Shown: in pieces, positions 53,531 through 62,529 of the stretch
Layout: the number at the start of each line of letters is the position of its first letter
Position numbering within the stretch: the stretch's first letter is position 1
From: Alicyclobacillus acidiphilus NBRC 100859
GTDB taxonomy: Bacteria; Bacillota; Bacilli; Alicyclobacillales; Alicyclobacillaceae
Reading direction: 5' to 3'
NCBI RefSeq assembly: GCF_001544355.1
Contig: NZ_BCQI01000001.1
Coordinates: 124,001 to 188,000, forward strand
Length of the DNA stretch: 64,000 bases
Made by a program: the position numbers and the translations under genes
Notes under the pieces: model-generated
The model's database searches: none
Told to the model about the DNA's origin: nothing
The model's input: the letters and a program-made list of their open reading frames with translations, nothing else

Positions 53531-54661
53531 TTATACTCCAAGAGTCGGCGAATGCGGAAAGGAAACCTCTGCCGGCAGGTACCGTCCGTCGGCGAGTCGG
53601 CGAATCAAACCGGCCACCTCCAGTTCCAAGAGCCCTGCAAACACGTACGATGGCTCCAGGGACAGCGCGATCGCGATTTCTCCAGCTCTTCTTGGCTCAT
53701 CCTCATCGACTGCGGCATACAGCATCTGCAGATGTTCTGGAACAAACCGATTCGAACGAGACACAGGGTCGGAGCAGCGGCTTCCTTCAAATTGAATGGC
53801 CATCATTTGCTCCGGATCGACAAGTGGAATGGCTCCGTCGAACAAGAGCTGATTGGAACCGCGGAACATTTTCGACGTGATCGGCCCCGGAACGGCATAC
53901 ACGTCGCGTCCGAGTTCGAGGGCGCGTTCCACGGTGCCCAACGCCCCGCTCTTTTCCCCGGCCTGAACCACGACCGTCACGTCTGCGAGTGCGGCGATGA
54001 GACGGTTCCGTTCCGGAAAATGGTGCTTTGCGACCTGCATCGCAGGGCTGTATTCGCTGAGAGCCAGCCCAGAATCCGCGATCTCCCGATACAGTGAGGC
54101 ATGACCTGGCGGATAGCAAATATCGAGCCCACAGCCCAACACTGCGATGGTCGATCCGTGCGCGTCAAGCGCAGCTCGGTGGCCGGCACCGTCGATACCA
54201 AGCGCCATCCCGGATACGACAACGCCCCCGCATGCCGCAACCGTCCCCGCAATCCACCGAGTCGCCTCCAAACCATAGCTGGATGCCCGGCGGGTGCCCA
54301 CCATCGCGACACGCATCGGGCGCCGAAGCGTGGACGTGTCTCCACGGGCGAACAGCACCAGCGGCGGATCGTGCAAATCGAGCAACTGTTCAGGATACGC
54401 CGCGTCGCCCAAGACAATCACGGAGATGCCCCTCGACCGTAGACTCTCTTCCAAACCATCGACGTGCTTCGAGCAGCCGGCTCGCCAAGCGGCCATCCGT
54501 TGCACCGTTTTGCTGCGGCTGTGGCTTGCCGCGGCCCAGTCGCCGCTGTCAGCGCTGTGTAACGCCGTGATCGACCCGAATGAACGCACGAGCGACCGCA
54601 GCGTGCTCGGCTCCAAATGCGGACACATCGCCCAGAACAAGCTCAATTGACGTTCGTCCAC
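53531..54661 (-). CDS. dprA: DNA-processing protein DprA (Smf)
   Basis: A 376-residue protein that loads RecA on incoming single-stranded DNA in natural transformation. The N-terminal SAM-like part is followed by the Rossmann domain: VAMVGTRRASSYGLEATRWI, VVSGMALGIDGAGHRAALDA, the AVLGCGLDICYPPGH motif and VVVQAGEKSGALGTVERALE. A C-terminal winged-helix segment is present. The start is a GTG at 54661. sucD is 144 bases upstream and closed by a terminator. comM, another transformation gene, is 3 kb away. Confidence 0.95.
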   Translation of the reverse strand: MDERQLSLFWAMCPHLEPSTLRSLVRSFGSITALHSADSGDWAAASHSRSKTVQRMAAWRAGCSKHVDGLEESLRSRGISVIVLGDAAYPEQLLDLHDPPLVLFARGDTSTLRRPMRVAMVGTRRASSYGLEATRWIAGTVAACGGVVVSGMALGIDGAGHRAALDAHGSTIAVLGCGLDICYPPGHASLYREIADSGLALSEYSPAMQVAKHHFPERNRLIAALADVTVVVQAGEKSGALGTVERALELGRDVYAVPGPITSKMFRGSNQLLFDGAIPLVDPEQMMAIQFEGSRCSDPVSRSNRFVPEHLQMLYAAVDEDEPRRAGEIAIALSLEPSYVFAGLLELEVAGLIRRLADGRYLPAEVSFPHSPTLGV

Positions 54662-54745
54662 GGTACACCGCCTCTCTCCCGGCTTCGAGAAGGATTTACG
54701 TGCATTCTCTCTCGCCTTCGGACATCTGTCGATGACGCGAACGAC

Positions 54746-54777
54746 AAAAAGCCGTCCGGGACGTTATCCCAGACGGC
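54746..54777 (-). terminator. Rho-independent terminator after sucCD
   Basis: On the minus strand an 11-bp stem (54767-54777 with 54751-54761, one A-C mismatch in the DNA arms) with a 5-base loop is followed by TTTTT (complement of 54746-54750). It lies 28 bases after the sucD stop. Confidence 0.88.
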
Positions 54778-54805
54778 TTCACGCGGCCGCGAAAGCCACA
54801 AAAAT

Positions 54806-55708
54806 TTATTTGGACTTGCAAACTTCCAGCAGACCGCGTTCTTCGATCACGCTGTACAACGTCGCACCCATCTCCGACGGTGTCGGCGCAACGCGGATTC
54901 CGCAAGCTTCCATCGTCTTGATCTTTGATTCGGCAGTACCGGCTCCACCCGAAACGATGGCTCCCGCATGGCCCATACGACGTCCCGGAGGCGCCGTGGC
55001 ACCTGCGATAAAGCCCACGACCGGCTTCTTCATGTTGGCCTTGATCCACTCCGCGGCCTCTTCTTCCGCAGTACCGCCAATTTCACCAATCATGATGACG
55101 GCCTCTGTATTCGGATCGTCGTTGAACATCTTGAGGACGTCGACAAAGTTGGTTCCGTTGACGGGATCGCCACCAATACCCACAGCCGTCGATTGTCCAA
55201 TTCCGCGGACCGTCAACTGATACACTGCCTCGTAGGTCAACGTGCCTGAACGCGAAACGACGCCGACCTTGCCAGGCATGTGGATGTAGCCAGGCATGAT
55301 GCCGATTTTGCATTCGCCCGGCGTGATCACACCAGGACAGTTCGGCCCAATCAGACGCGTGTGACGGCCCTCCATGAATCGTTTCACCTTGACCATGTCG
55401 AGGACGGGAATGCCTTCCGTGATACAAATCACGAGATCGAGTTCAGCCGCAACAGCTTCCATGATGGCGTCAGCCGCAAAAGCGGGCGGAACGTAGATAA
55501 CCGACGCGTTGGCCCCGGTCTCGCGGACAGCCTGCTCGACCGTGTTGAATACCGGCAGACCCTCGACCGTCGTACCGCCTTTTCCAGGCGTGGTGCCGCC
55601 AACCACTTTCGTGCCGTATGCCAAGGCTTGCTGGGTATGGAACAAACCCGCCGAGCCGGTGATGCCTTGCGTAATGACTCTCGTGTCTTTATTTACCAAG
55701 ATACTCAT
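54806..55708 (-). CDS. sucD: Succinate-CoA ligase alpha subunit
   Basis: A 300-residue TCA-cycle subunit that binds CoA and carries the phosphohistidine. The CoA-binding Rossmann start is [20 protein letters not shown]. The phosphorylated His is H247 in [17 protein letters not shown]. The signature [15 protein letters not shown] lies near residue 155. It follows sucC by 15 bases with GAGGGAA as ribosome binding site, and together they form the succinyl-CoA synthetase. Confidence 0.97.
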   Translation of the reverse strand: MSILVNKDTRVITQGITGSAGLFHTQQALAYGTKVVGGTTPGKGGTTVEGLPVFNTVEQAVRETGANASVIYVPPAFAADAIMEAVAAELDLVICITEGIPVLDMVKVKRFMEGRHTRLIGPNCPGVITPGECKIGIMPGYIHMPGKVGVVSRSGTLTYEAVYQLTVRGIGQSTAVGIGGDPVNGTNFVDVLKMFNDDPNTEAVIMIGEIGGTAEEEAAEWIKANMKKPVVGFIAGATAPPGRRMGHAGAIVSGGAGTAESKIKTMEACGIRVAPTPSEMGATLYSVIEERGLLEVCKSK

Positions 55709-55723
55709 GCTAGATTTCCCTCC

Positions 55724-56878
55724 TCACACAAGCCCAACGATCTTCTGCGCCGCGTCCGCGAGCGAATCCGCTGCGACGATCTCGAGGCCAGAGCCGTTCA
55801 GTATCTCTTTTCCCTGCTCCACGTTGGTACCTTCCAAACGGACGACCAGCGGCTTGTCCAAGCCGACCTGTTTCGCCGCGGCGATGACACCGTTTGCGAT
55901 CACGTCGCACTTCATGATGCCGCCGAAAATGTTGACCAAGATGCCTTTGACGTTTGGATCAGAGAGAATGATTTTGAAAGCAGCCGTCACTTTCTCTTCG
56001 CTGGCGCCGCCGCCCACGTCGAGGAAGTTCGCCGGCGCGCCGCCGTAGTACTTGATGGTGTCCATGGTCGCCATCGCAAGTCCGGCGCCATTGACCATGC
56101 ATCCGATGTTGCCGTCGAGCGCGATATACGTCAGGTCGAACTTGGACGCCTCGATCTCCTTCGGATCCTCTTCGTCCGGATCACGAAGAGCAACGATATC
56201 CTTGTGGCGGTATAGCGCGTTGTCATCGAAGTTCAACTTCGCGTCAAGCGCCAAGATGTCGCCGTCGCCGGTGAGAACGAGCGGATTGATTTCCGCGATG
56301 GAGCAATCCTTCGCGATATACGCTTGATAGAGCGCCATCATGAATTGCACAGCCTTGCGAACCGCAGTTGGCGGCAATTCCAGCTTGAACGCGAGATTGC
56401 TCGCCTGGAACGCGTTGAGGCCCGTCGCCGGATCGATGGTCTCGCGGAAGATCTTCTCAGGATGCTTCGCGGCGACTTCTTCGATCTCGACGCCGCCCTC
56501 TTGGGACGCCATCATGACGACACGGCCTTGCGAGCGATCCAGCACGAGGCCTATGTAGTACTCTTTTTGAATATCGGTCAGTTGCTCAATCAAAAGACGC
56601 TTCACCACTTTACCTTCCGGACCGGTCTGGTGTGTGACGAGCGTCTTTCCCAACAGCTCCCGTGCATGTTGTTCAACCTCTTCAAGGGACTTTGCGAGCT
56701 TGACGCCTCCCGCTTTTCCCCGTCCGCCAGCGTGAATCTGCGCTTTGACTACGGCCTTGCCGCCAAGTTCCTTGGCTGCTTCCACTGCTTCTTCAACCGT
56801 GAAAGCCACTTTTCCTTGTGGAACTTGCACGCCAAACTGAGCCAAAACGGCCTTTGCCTGATACTCATGGATGTTCAC
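55724..56878 (-). CDS. sucC: Succinate-CoA ligase beta subunit
   Basis: A 384-residue subunit with an N-terminal ATP-grasp domain ([20 protein letters not shown], then [19 protein letters not shown]) and a C-terminal CoA-ligase domain ([20 protein letters not shown]). It binds nucleotide and succinate. AAAGGAGG precedes the ATG. A promoter and a hairpin with a T-run lie in the leader. Confidence 0.97.
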   Translation of the reverse strand: MNIHEYQAKAVLAQFGVQVPQGKVAFTVEEAVEAAKELGGKAVVKAQIHAGGRGKAGGVKLAKSLEEVEQHARELLGKTLVTHQTGPEGKVVKRLLIEQLTDIQKEYYIGLVLDRSQGRVVMMASQEGGVEIEEVAAKHPEKIFRETIDPATGLNAFQASNLAFKLELPPTAVRKAVQFMMALYQAYIAKDCSIAEINPLVLTGDGDILALDAKLNFDDNALYRHKDIVALRDPDEEDPKEIEASKFDLTYIALDGNIGCMVNGAGLAMATMDTIKYYGGAPANFLDVGGGASEEKVTAAFKIILSDPNVKGILVNIFGGIMKCDVIANGVIAAAKQVGLDKPLVVRLEGTNVEQGKEILNGSGLEIVAADSLADAAQKIVGLV

Positions 56879-56912
56879 GTGCCACGTCCTCCTTTGATCC
56901 CGTCAATACCAC

Positions 56913-56944
56913 AAAAAAACTTGACGAACGTTTGCGCCGTTCGC
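56913..56944 (-). promoter_or_regulatory. Hairpin with T-run in the sucC leader
   Basis: On the minus strand GCGAACG and CGTTCGT (complements of 56938-56944 and 56924-56930) form a 7-bp stem, followed after four bases by seven T residues (complement of 56913-56919). It lies between the promoter and the sucC start, immediately after the predicted transcription start. It is an attenuator or a 5'-stabilising stem. Confidence 0.45.
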
Positions 56945-56958
56945 CGATTCCCTCTACC

Positions 56959-56987
56959 AGAATAGAACTTCAGATGGGATTTGACAA
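56959..56987 (-). promoter_or_regulatory. Sigma-A promoter of sucCD
   Basis: On the minus strand TTGTCA (complement of 56982-56987) and TATTCT (complement of 56959-56964) are separated by exactly 17 bases. It lies about 80 bases upstream of the sucC start. Confidence 0.65.
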
Positions 56988-57066
56988 CTTGGAAGGAAAG
57001 TTCAGAATTCTCACTTTAAGGAATGTCCATGCCGGATCCACGCTGCAGCCACGAAGGGAGGAGTGC

Positions 57067-57450
57067 TCAATACACAATCCCGTGCACAATTGAGCAAATG
57101 TACGCAAACACAAACGTACAGGCCAGTGTGAGGAGCAGTTTTACGGCGGATCGATGGTGCAGCACGTAGGCAACCAAGCCCGCGACGAGCCCAATGGTCC
57201 CGCTGAACAGTGCGCCTGCGAGCAGTCGCGGACCCGCTGCGCCAGGCAACATGCCCCATACCGCGAGAACCACCGTAAGCGCTGCCAAAACGTAGCAAAT
57301 GACGCGCAGCCAAACAGGATCGCGGAAATGGAAGCGGGCGGGACCTTGTCGATCCGTCTTGCGATTTCGGCGTCGCTGATACGCGCGCAAATCGATGATT
57401 TGTCCACTTCGAGAATCTTGCTTCGACGAGCGTCGGCGTGGATTTTCCAA
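57067..57450 (-). CDS. Small membrane protein of unknown function
   Basis: A 127-residue protein I do not recognise. A very basic N-terminus of about 45 residues (MENPRRRSSKQDSRSGQIID and further Arg/Lys) is followed by three hydrophobic helices: VWLRVICYVLAALTVVLAVW, GALFSGTIGLVAGLVAYVLH and LLLTLACTFVFAYICSIV. The TTG at 57450 has GGAGGG 6 bases upstream. It stands alone between sucC and the divergent comM. A longer ORF in another frame over the same bases has no membrane pattern and a composition of antisense noise. Confidence 0.6.
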   Translation of the reverse strand: MENPRRRSSKQDSRSGQIIDLRAYQRRRNRKTDRQGPARFHFRDPVWLRVICYVLAALTVVLAVWGMLPGAAGPRLLAGALFSGTIGLVAGLVAYVLHHRSAVKLLLTLACTFVFAYICSIVHGIVY

Positions 57451-57592
57451 TGGAATCCCTCCGTGACATCGCAACTCGTACCGAACGAATCAAAGTCTCC
57501 TTTACATTATGGCGCACCTGAGCCGTTATTGCTATATCTAGCTGTAGTCGATCAACAAACGGTTCGGCCATTGCAGGAAAGGATGATGCGGC

Positions 57593-59065
57593 GTGTTGGG
57601 TACATCGATTTCAGCGATTCACAACGGGGTCAGTGCGGAAATCGTCAAGGTGGAGGCGGACATCGCGCCTGGTTTCCCGAAGTTTTCCATCGTCGGACTT
57701 CCGGACTCGGCTATCACCGAGGCAAAGCTTCGAATTCGTTCCGCGTTTCACAACAGCCAATTGCCTTTTCCCAAGGGTCGAATCACCATCAACCTAACGC
57801 CTGCGCACGTTCGCAAACGTGGATCGGGGCTCGACCTCGCCATGGCCGTCGCCATTCTTCGCGCTCAGGGCACGCTGGCGGAAGGATCGCAAAACGAAGC
57901 ATACCTTGGCGAATTGGAGTTGTCAGGCGCGCTCTCTTCGGTGGAATCCATCGTCAGCCTCATCCTTCGTCTTGCTCAGGACGGCGTAAGGCGGATCCAT
58001 TGTCCAGCGGGACAGATGCTGCCTTCCTCCCTGTCCAAGGAGATCGACATGTATCCGCATGTCTCGCTGAACGGCGTGATTGAGATGCTGAAACGGGGCA
58101 CGCCCCCAGCATGCCAAGCGGTGTGGAGCGGACCACAGGCGGCGCGAGACGACGGTTCGGCGGCCATCCCGCTCGATGCCATCGCGGGCCGCACGATGGA
58201 AAAGCGACTGCTCTCGATCAGCGCCGCCGGAAACCATCCACTTTTCTTGATTGGCCCGCCTGGCATCGGCAAGACCACGCTGGCAGCCAATCTCGTGCAT
58301 CTACTTCCGGATTTGGACGACGCCGCGGCGCTCGAATCGTACGCTTGGCATGAACAGGCGCACGGCGACCATACCACCTATACGCTCCGTCCGCCGTGCC
58401 GGACACCCCATCACACACTGACACCGGCAGGCCTCGTCGGCGGAGGCGTGCCGCCGCGCCCGGGAGAGGTCACTCTGGCACACCACGGGGTGCTGCTGCT
58501 GGACGAGCTGTTCGAGTTCTCCCGACCGACGTTGAACGCGCTCCGAGAACCCATGTCCCAACATACCGTGCACATCGCGCGGGCGGGGAGGGTCGCTTCG
58601 CTTCCCGCTCGCTTTCTCCTTTGCGCCACGGCCAACCCTTGTCCATGTGGATTGCGAGGCTATGGCGAATGTCGCTGCCTGGACAGCGACGTCCGGCGGT
58701 ACTGGGGACGTCTATCCGGACCCGTTCTGGACCGGATAGACATCGTGTTCTACATGAACCACGACACCGCGACGCACACCGCCGCGGCCGACGGCGAGTG
58801 GTCCGAACAGCGTTTGCAAAGCCGCGTCGCAACGGCCCGAGATGTCTTGCGCGACGCTTCGAAGGAGGGGACGACACCCACACAGCGAATGGACGCCGAG
58901 GCATCCCGGCGGATCGCGATGTTGAGGAGGCGAGTCGTTGCGTCGGATCGCGCCGAACAGCAACTGACAGCCGTTGCGGCCACCATTGCGGCGCTCGATG
59001 GACGAGATGTCGTGCGGGCTCGGGACATTGAGGAAAGTCTGCAATTTCGACGGGCTGCCACGTGA
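57593..59065 (+). CDS. comM: YifB/ComM-type Mg chelatase-like AAA+ ATPase
   Basis: A 490-residue protein. The N-terminal Lon-like fold has VEADIAPGFPKFSIVGLPDS and GLDLAMAVAILRAQG. The AAA+ core has Walker A GPPGIGKTT, Walker B LLLDELFEF and a Cys cluster CPCGLRGYGECRC. In Vibrio and Haemophilus ComM is a helicase for branch migration in natural transformation. It is the only plus-strand gene between rbgA and topA apart from the MYG1-like one. GTG start after AGGAAAGGA. Its proximity to dprA fits a DNA-uptake role, but that is inference. Confidence 0.9.
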   Translation: MLGTSISAIHNGVSAEIVKVEADIAPGFPKFSIVGLPDSAITEAKLRIRSAFHNSQLPFPKGRITINLTPAHVRKRGSGLDLAMAVAILRAQGTLAEGSQNEAYLGELELSGALSSVESIVSLILRLAQDGVRRIHCPAGQMLPSSLSKEIDMYPHVSLNGVIEMLKRGTPPACQAVWSGPQAARDDGSAAIPLDAIAGRTMEKRLLSISAAGNHPLFLIGPPGIGKTTLAANLVHLLPDLDDAAALESYAWHEQAHGDHTTYTLRPPCRTPHHTLTPAGLVGGGVPPRPGEVTLAHHGVLLLDELFEFSRPTLNALREPMSQHTVHIARAGRVASLPARFLLCATANPCPCGLRGYGECRCLDSDVRRYWGRLSGPVLDRIDIVFYMNHDTATHTAAADGEWSEQRLQSRVATARDVLRDASKEGTTPTQRMDAEASRRIAMLRRRVVASDRAEQQLTAVAATIAALDGRDVVRARDIEESLQFRRAAT

Positions 59066-59069
59066 CCCG

Positions 59070-59098
59070 CAGAAAACGGGCCGACGGCCGGTTTCTCA
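59070..59098. terminator. Possible terminator hairpin between comM and yraN
   Basis: GAAAACGGGCC and GGCCGGTTTC form an imperfect stem around a 3-base loop in the 40-base gap between these convergent genes. The T-run is only three bases, so the call is weak. Confidence 0.35.
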
Positions 59099-59105
59099 AG
59101 TTGCG

Positions 59106-59483
59106 TCATGGGTATACGCGAGCGTGATCGATGGAGGTCACGAGGCCGCCCCGAACAACGAGACCAATCACATCGAGCGCGACGGTCCAGTCGGCTGGCA
59201 TGTTCCGCCGCGCCAGATACACGTCAGCCTGCGCGACGAGACGGGCCAGCTTGAGGCTGGTGACAGCGTGCAGCGGCTCGCCGAAGGCCAGCGACCGGCG
59301 GGTCTTCACTTCGATAAACACAAATTCGCGCGCGTTTTCCGCAATCAGGTCGATCTCGCCGTAACGCGATCTCCGATTTCGCTCGACGACGCGCCACCCG
59401 AGGCAGCGCTCGACATACGCGGCGGCGAAATCTTCGCCGAATGAACCAAGCGCCGCTGGATCACTGCGACAATCGGTAGACAT
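59106..59483 (-). CDS. yraN: YraN family (UPF0102) endonuclease-like protein
   Basis: A 125-residue protein of the restriction-endonuclease-like fold. The core motif is GEDFAAAYVERCLGW then RYGEIDLIAENAREFVFIEVKTRR, carrying the E...D...ExK residues of a PD-(D/E)xK nuclease. The function is unknown in bacteria. The ATG is inside the end of ylqH with a 23-base overlap, so the two are co-transcribed and probably coupled. Confidence 0.9.
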   Translation of the reverse strand: MSTDCRSDPAALGSFGEDFAAAYVERCLGWRVVERNRRSRYGEIDLIAENAREFVFIEVKTRRSLAFGEPLHAVTSLKLARLVAQADVYLARRNMPADWTVALDVIGLVVRGGLVTSIDHARVYP

Positions 59484-59712
59484 ACGCGAGCACCTCGGCG
59501 ACCGCCTGATACAGTTCCGGCGGAATCACGCTATCCACTTCCAGTGAAACCAACGCGTCCACGAGCGGTTTGTTTTCCATCACCGGGACAGCGCTGGACG
59601 TTGCAGTGCGAATGATGGCCTCCGCCACTTCACCCGCACCTTTCGCCACGATCCGCGGCGCGTCTTCACGCTGTTGTTCGTACCGCAAGGCTACAGCGCG
59701 CTTCGTCGTCAT
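59461..59712 (-). CDS. ylqH: FlhB C-terminal domain-like protein YlqH
   Basis: An 83-residue stand-alone copy of the FlhB cytoplasmic C-terminal domain. It aligns with residues 277-356 of the FlhB encoded at 26874-27959, starting at the base after its NPTH cleavage site (AVALRYEQQREDAPRIVAKG) and sharing ELYQAVAEVLAYVYRL exactly. It therefore resembles the cleaved FlhB-CC fragment and lacks the NPTH site. Its ATG overlaps ylqG by 4 bases. The same gene is present in B. subtilis at this locus with unknown function. Confidence 0.9.
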   Translation of the reverse strand: MTTKRAVALRYEQQREDAPRIVAKGAGEVAEAIIRTATSSAVPVMENKPLVDALVSLEVDSVIPPELYQAVAEVLAYVYRLSQ

Positions 59713-60746
59713 GGAGCATCAACCTCTCCCATCGTCTCGTCCGGACGTGCAACGGTCCACCCCTGCAATTCCCACCCGACTTTGGCCAATGGTTCTGCCA
59801 CGACCCCGGGACCATTCTTCAAATGCTTCAGCAAGTTCTCGTGATCGGAAAGAAAGTGGACGAACAGCTGCGGACGCTGCGCCGTGATGAGACACGTCAC
59901 CGCGTGGCCCTGAACCTCGAAATCGAACCGGATGCGATGAATGAGCTTGCCGCCGCTGCCCATCCGCGTCTGCCGGCGGGCATGCCATTTGGCGGCACGA
60001 TATGGCGGTCTTTCAGGTCGCGGAGAATCGATAAAGAGCAGACCTCCGCCGGACCGTTCGTACGGATTGTCGATCACGCTGGACGTCAACCGATCCCGCA
60101 CAACCCAGTTCGTCAATTTCTGTTTGTCAGCCTTGGAACTGGCCTCTTCGATGATATCGCGACTCATCGAAGAAAATGGCAGCAACGGCGAATCGGTCCG
60201 GATATTCAAGGACGCTGTCGGCGTGTGCGAGTCTGACGAAACACTCGCAAGCACGTTCCACAACTGCTTGACGACCATTTCTAACTGAGAGGGCTCGGAC
60301 GACGACACAGGCACGGTTTCGGTCGAGGGCTGCGACAACGGTTCCGACTCAGGCGAGTCGGCTGTTGAGACTTGTGCTGAGACGTGTTCTGAGACGTGTG
60401 CAGCTTGATCCGGCGACGATGCGTTCACCGAGCCAGATTCAGACGGTTGTAGTAGCGGATCGGCTGCATCCTGTTGAAACAACTGCTGCAGCACGAGCAG
60501 CTTCCATGCCCATTCCGCTTTCAGCAATTGCGGATTTTGCAGAATTTGCAGCGGAACGTGCCGCTCCAGAGCGAATAGTTGTTCTTCAACAGACTGCAGT
60601 CGCTGAACCAAGGAAGAAGCCGAATGTCGAGCTCCCGTGACCTCGGTTCCAGGTCGGCCAACGCCTGGCCCGGTCGGATGAATTCGCTGTGTCAGCGAAA
60701 CGTTGCCGGCAGCCGGAGACGGGCGTTGAACCGGGATATTATCCAT
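59709..60746 (-). CDS. ylqG: YlqG-like protein, FliK C-domain-like
   Basis: A 345-residue protein with no signal peptide. The N-terminal half is rich in Ser, Gln and Pro (low complexity, residues about 100-150). The C-terminal part (about residues 265-335: KLIHRIRFDFEVQGHAVTCL, LFVHFLSDHENLLKHLKN, KVGWELQGWTV) has the strand pattern of Flg_hook domains. The name rests on position between rnhB and ylqH. Start ATG overlaps rnhB by 8 bases. The similarity to FliK is by eye and needs a profile search. Confidence 0.65.
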   Translation of the reverse strand: MDNIPVQRPSPAAGNVSLTQRIHPTGPGVGRPGTEVTGARHSASSLVQRLQSVEEQLFALERHVPLQILQNPQLLKAEWAWKLLVLQQLFQQDAADPLLQPSESGSVNASSPDQAAHVSEHVSAQVSTADSPESEPLSQPSTETVPVSSSEPSQLEMVVKQLWNVLASVSSDSHTPTASLNIRTDSPLLPFSSMSRDIIEEASSKADKQKLTNWVVRDRLTSSVIDNPYERSGGGLLFIDSPRPERPPYRAAKWHARRQTRMGSGGKLIHRIRFDFEVQGHAVTCLITAQRPQLFVHFLSDHENLLKHLKNGPGVVAEPLAKVGWELQGWTVARPDETMGEVDAP

Positions 60747-61389
60747 TGGGCAACAACCTCATCTGCATTTGACGTGACTGCCGCACTGGCGCAAAACTGG
60801 TTCGATGGTATGGCGTCGGGCCATAACGTTCCAATGCCGCGCGATGTTCCTTGGTGCCGTAACCCACGTTGCGCGCAAAACCATACTCGGGATATTCGTC
60901 GTGCAAAGCTGTCATCAATCGATCGCGATACACTTTGGCGACAATGGAAGCCGCCGCGATGGACAGTGAACGTCCGTCTCCGTCGACAATGGGCAGACAA
61001 GGTATCGGGGTCGCGGCGGGCGCGTTGCCGTCGACCAGAGCCAACTCGACGGGCGTATGGAGACGCTCCAAGGCCCGCCCCATGGCGATCTGGCTCGCCC
61101 GAAGGATATTGAGTGTGTCGATCTCTTCCACCGACGCCTCACCAATGCCCACATGGCAGCGTTCCATCAACAGAGTTGACAAAGCTTGCCGCTGGCGTGC
61201 GCTCAATTGCTTCGAATCATTGACCGACGCCATCGCTTCGTCGACGTCACGGATCACGACGGCGGCAGCCACGACGGGACCAGCCAGACAGCCGCGTCCG
61301 ACCTCGTCGACCCCGGCGAAGCACAACCCGCCCGCCATCGCGATATCAAATTGCCAACGCGTCAGAAAAGAGGTGGTAGATTGGACCAC
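60739..61389 (-). CDS. rnhB: Ribonuclease HII
   Basis: A 216-residue enzyme that removes single ribonucleotides and RNA from DNA hybrids. The active-site DE pair is D28-E29 in FAGVDEVGRGCLAGPVVAAA. Further motifs are VNDSKQLSARQRQAL and SLSIAAASIVAKVYRDRLM. I chose the GTG at 61389, 11 bases after AGGAG; a GTG at 61401 overlaps that site. It lies 105 bases after rbgA. Confidence 0.94.
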   Translation of the reverse strand: MVQSTTSFLTRWQFDIAMAGGLCFAGVDEVGRGCLAGPVVAAAVVIRDVDEAMASVNDSKQLSARQRQALSTLLMERCHVGIGEASVEEIDTLNILRASQIAMGRALERLHTPVELALVDGNAPAATPIPCLPIVDGDGRSLSIAAASIVAKVYRDRLMTALHDEYPEYGFARNVGYGTKEHRAALERYGPTPYHRTSFAPVRQSRQMQMRLLPNG

Positions 61390-61494
61390 AGTCGTTGTCA
61401 CTCCTATTGCTGTCCAGTCTACCTCGTAAAGGGGGAAGATGACTAGATACGGATTGGAGAATTGATCGAGCTGCTGAAAGCGGCACAGGCCGAC

Positions 61495-62376
61495 TTACGA
61501 TTCCTCTGGCCACTCCAGCGACATCCTGCCAAGCTGGCCGTCCTGCGCTTCCTTGACGAGCATTTTGGACACGCGTTCGACATCGACCTCTCCGCCGCGG
61601 GCAAGCATGCCGCGCCTTTTTCCAATCTGAGTGAACACGTCTTCGACCACCGGCCAGACGGTCTGCACGTCGGACCACTCAACGTCCGGCAGCGAATCGA
61701 GATCGAAACGGGCCTTCAGCAATTCCGGGTAACGTTGAATGGCGTAGCAGATGAAATATACTGCAGCTTCCTCGACATCGTAGATTTGGTCCTTGATAGC
61801 CCCGCTGACGGCCAAACGCAGTCCCTGTTCGGGCGTATCGATCTTTGGCCACAGCACGCCAGGCGTGTCGAGCAGTTCGATATCCCCCAACTTGACCCAT
61901 TGCTCGGAGCGCGTCACGCCAGGCTTATTGCCCGTCTTCGCGATGGAGCGCTTTGCAATTTGATTGATAAACGACGACTTCCCCACGTTCGGAATGCCGA
62001 CGACCATCGCCCGAACGATGCTGCGCCGGAGTCCACGCGCTCGATCCCGCTGCACCTTTGGCTGCGTCAAACGGTGAACACTATCCTTGACCAATCCAAG
62101 CCCGTCGCCAGACAATACGTTCACCGCGATCGAGTCGATACCCTGAGCCCGAAAATAGTTCTGCCAGGCTTCTGTCGCCGCCGGATCGGCCAAATCAGAC
62201 CGCGTCATGACGATGACACTGGGTCGACGCGTCGACAGTTCTTCGAGAACCGGATTTCGACTCGACACGGGCAAACGCGCGTCGACCAACTCGATGACAC
62301 AATCGACCTGGCGTATGCGCGTCTCCATCATTCTTCTGGCTTTGGCCATATGACCAGGATACCAATGTACTTGCAC
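61495..62376 (-). CDS. rbgA: Ribosome biogenesis GTPase RbgA (YlqF)
   Basis: A 293-residue circularly permuted GTPase for late 50S assembly. The G4 motif comes first (VMTRSDLADP, in place of NKxD), followed by G1 GIPNVGKSSFINQIA and G3 LLDTPGVLWPK, the permuted order of the YlqF family. The N-terminus starts MQVHWYPGHMAKARRMM. The GTG at 62376 has GGAGGT 6 bases upstream. It lies between rplS and rnhB, the standard order. Confidence 0.96.
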   Translation of the reverse strand: MQVHWYPGHMAKARRMMETRIRQVDCVIELVDARLPVSSRNPVLEELSTRRPSVIVMTRSDLADPAATEAWQNYFRAQGIDSIAVNVLSGDGLGLVKDSVHRLTQPKVQRDRARGLRRSIVRAMVVGIPNVGKSSFINQIAKRSIAKTGNKPGVTRSEQWVKLGDIELLDTPGVLWPKIDTPEQGLRLAVSGAIKDQIYDVEEAAVYFICYAIQRYPELLKARFDLDSLPDVEWSDVQTVWPVVEDVFTQIGKRRGMLARGGEVDVERVSKMLVKEAQDGQLGRMSLEWPEES

Positions 62377-62498
62377 GTATGTACCTCCAACAGGCCCTAT
62401 GTATATTTTGTAGTGTTAGCGTGCGGCGAAGAACGCAATTTATGTAGGCTGAAAAGATTCAACAGGACAATACGCGTCTTCCCGGGCCACTGGTAACA

Positions 62499-62524
62499 AA
62501 AAACGCGGAGGAAGACCTCCGCGC
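62499..62524 (-). terminator. Rho-independent terminator after rplS
   Basis: On the minus strand an 8-bp G+C stem (62517-62524 with 62505-62512, loop 4) is followed by TTTTTT (complement of 62499-62504). The outer flanks GGTAACAA and TTGTTACC extend the symmetry into the rplS stop codon. Confidence 0.88.
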
Positions 62525-62529
62525 TCTTG

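Noticed and set aside
57011-57571. A 186-codon minus-strand frame over the small membrane gene
   Set aside because: The overlapping frame at 57067-57450 has a ribosome binding site and three hydrophobic helices. The longer frame is Arg/Ser/His noise.
61462-62496. A 344-codon plus-strand frame opposite rbgA
   Set aside because: Covers the permuted GTPase motifs of rbgA on the other strand and lacks any features.
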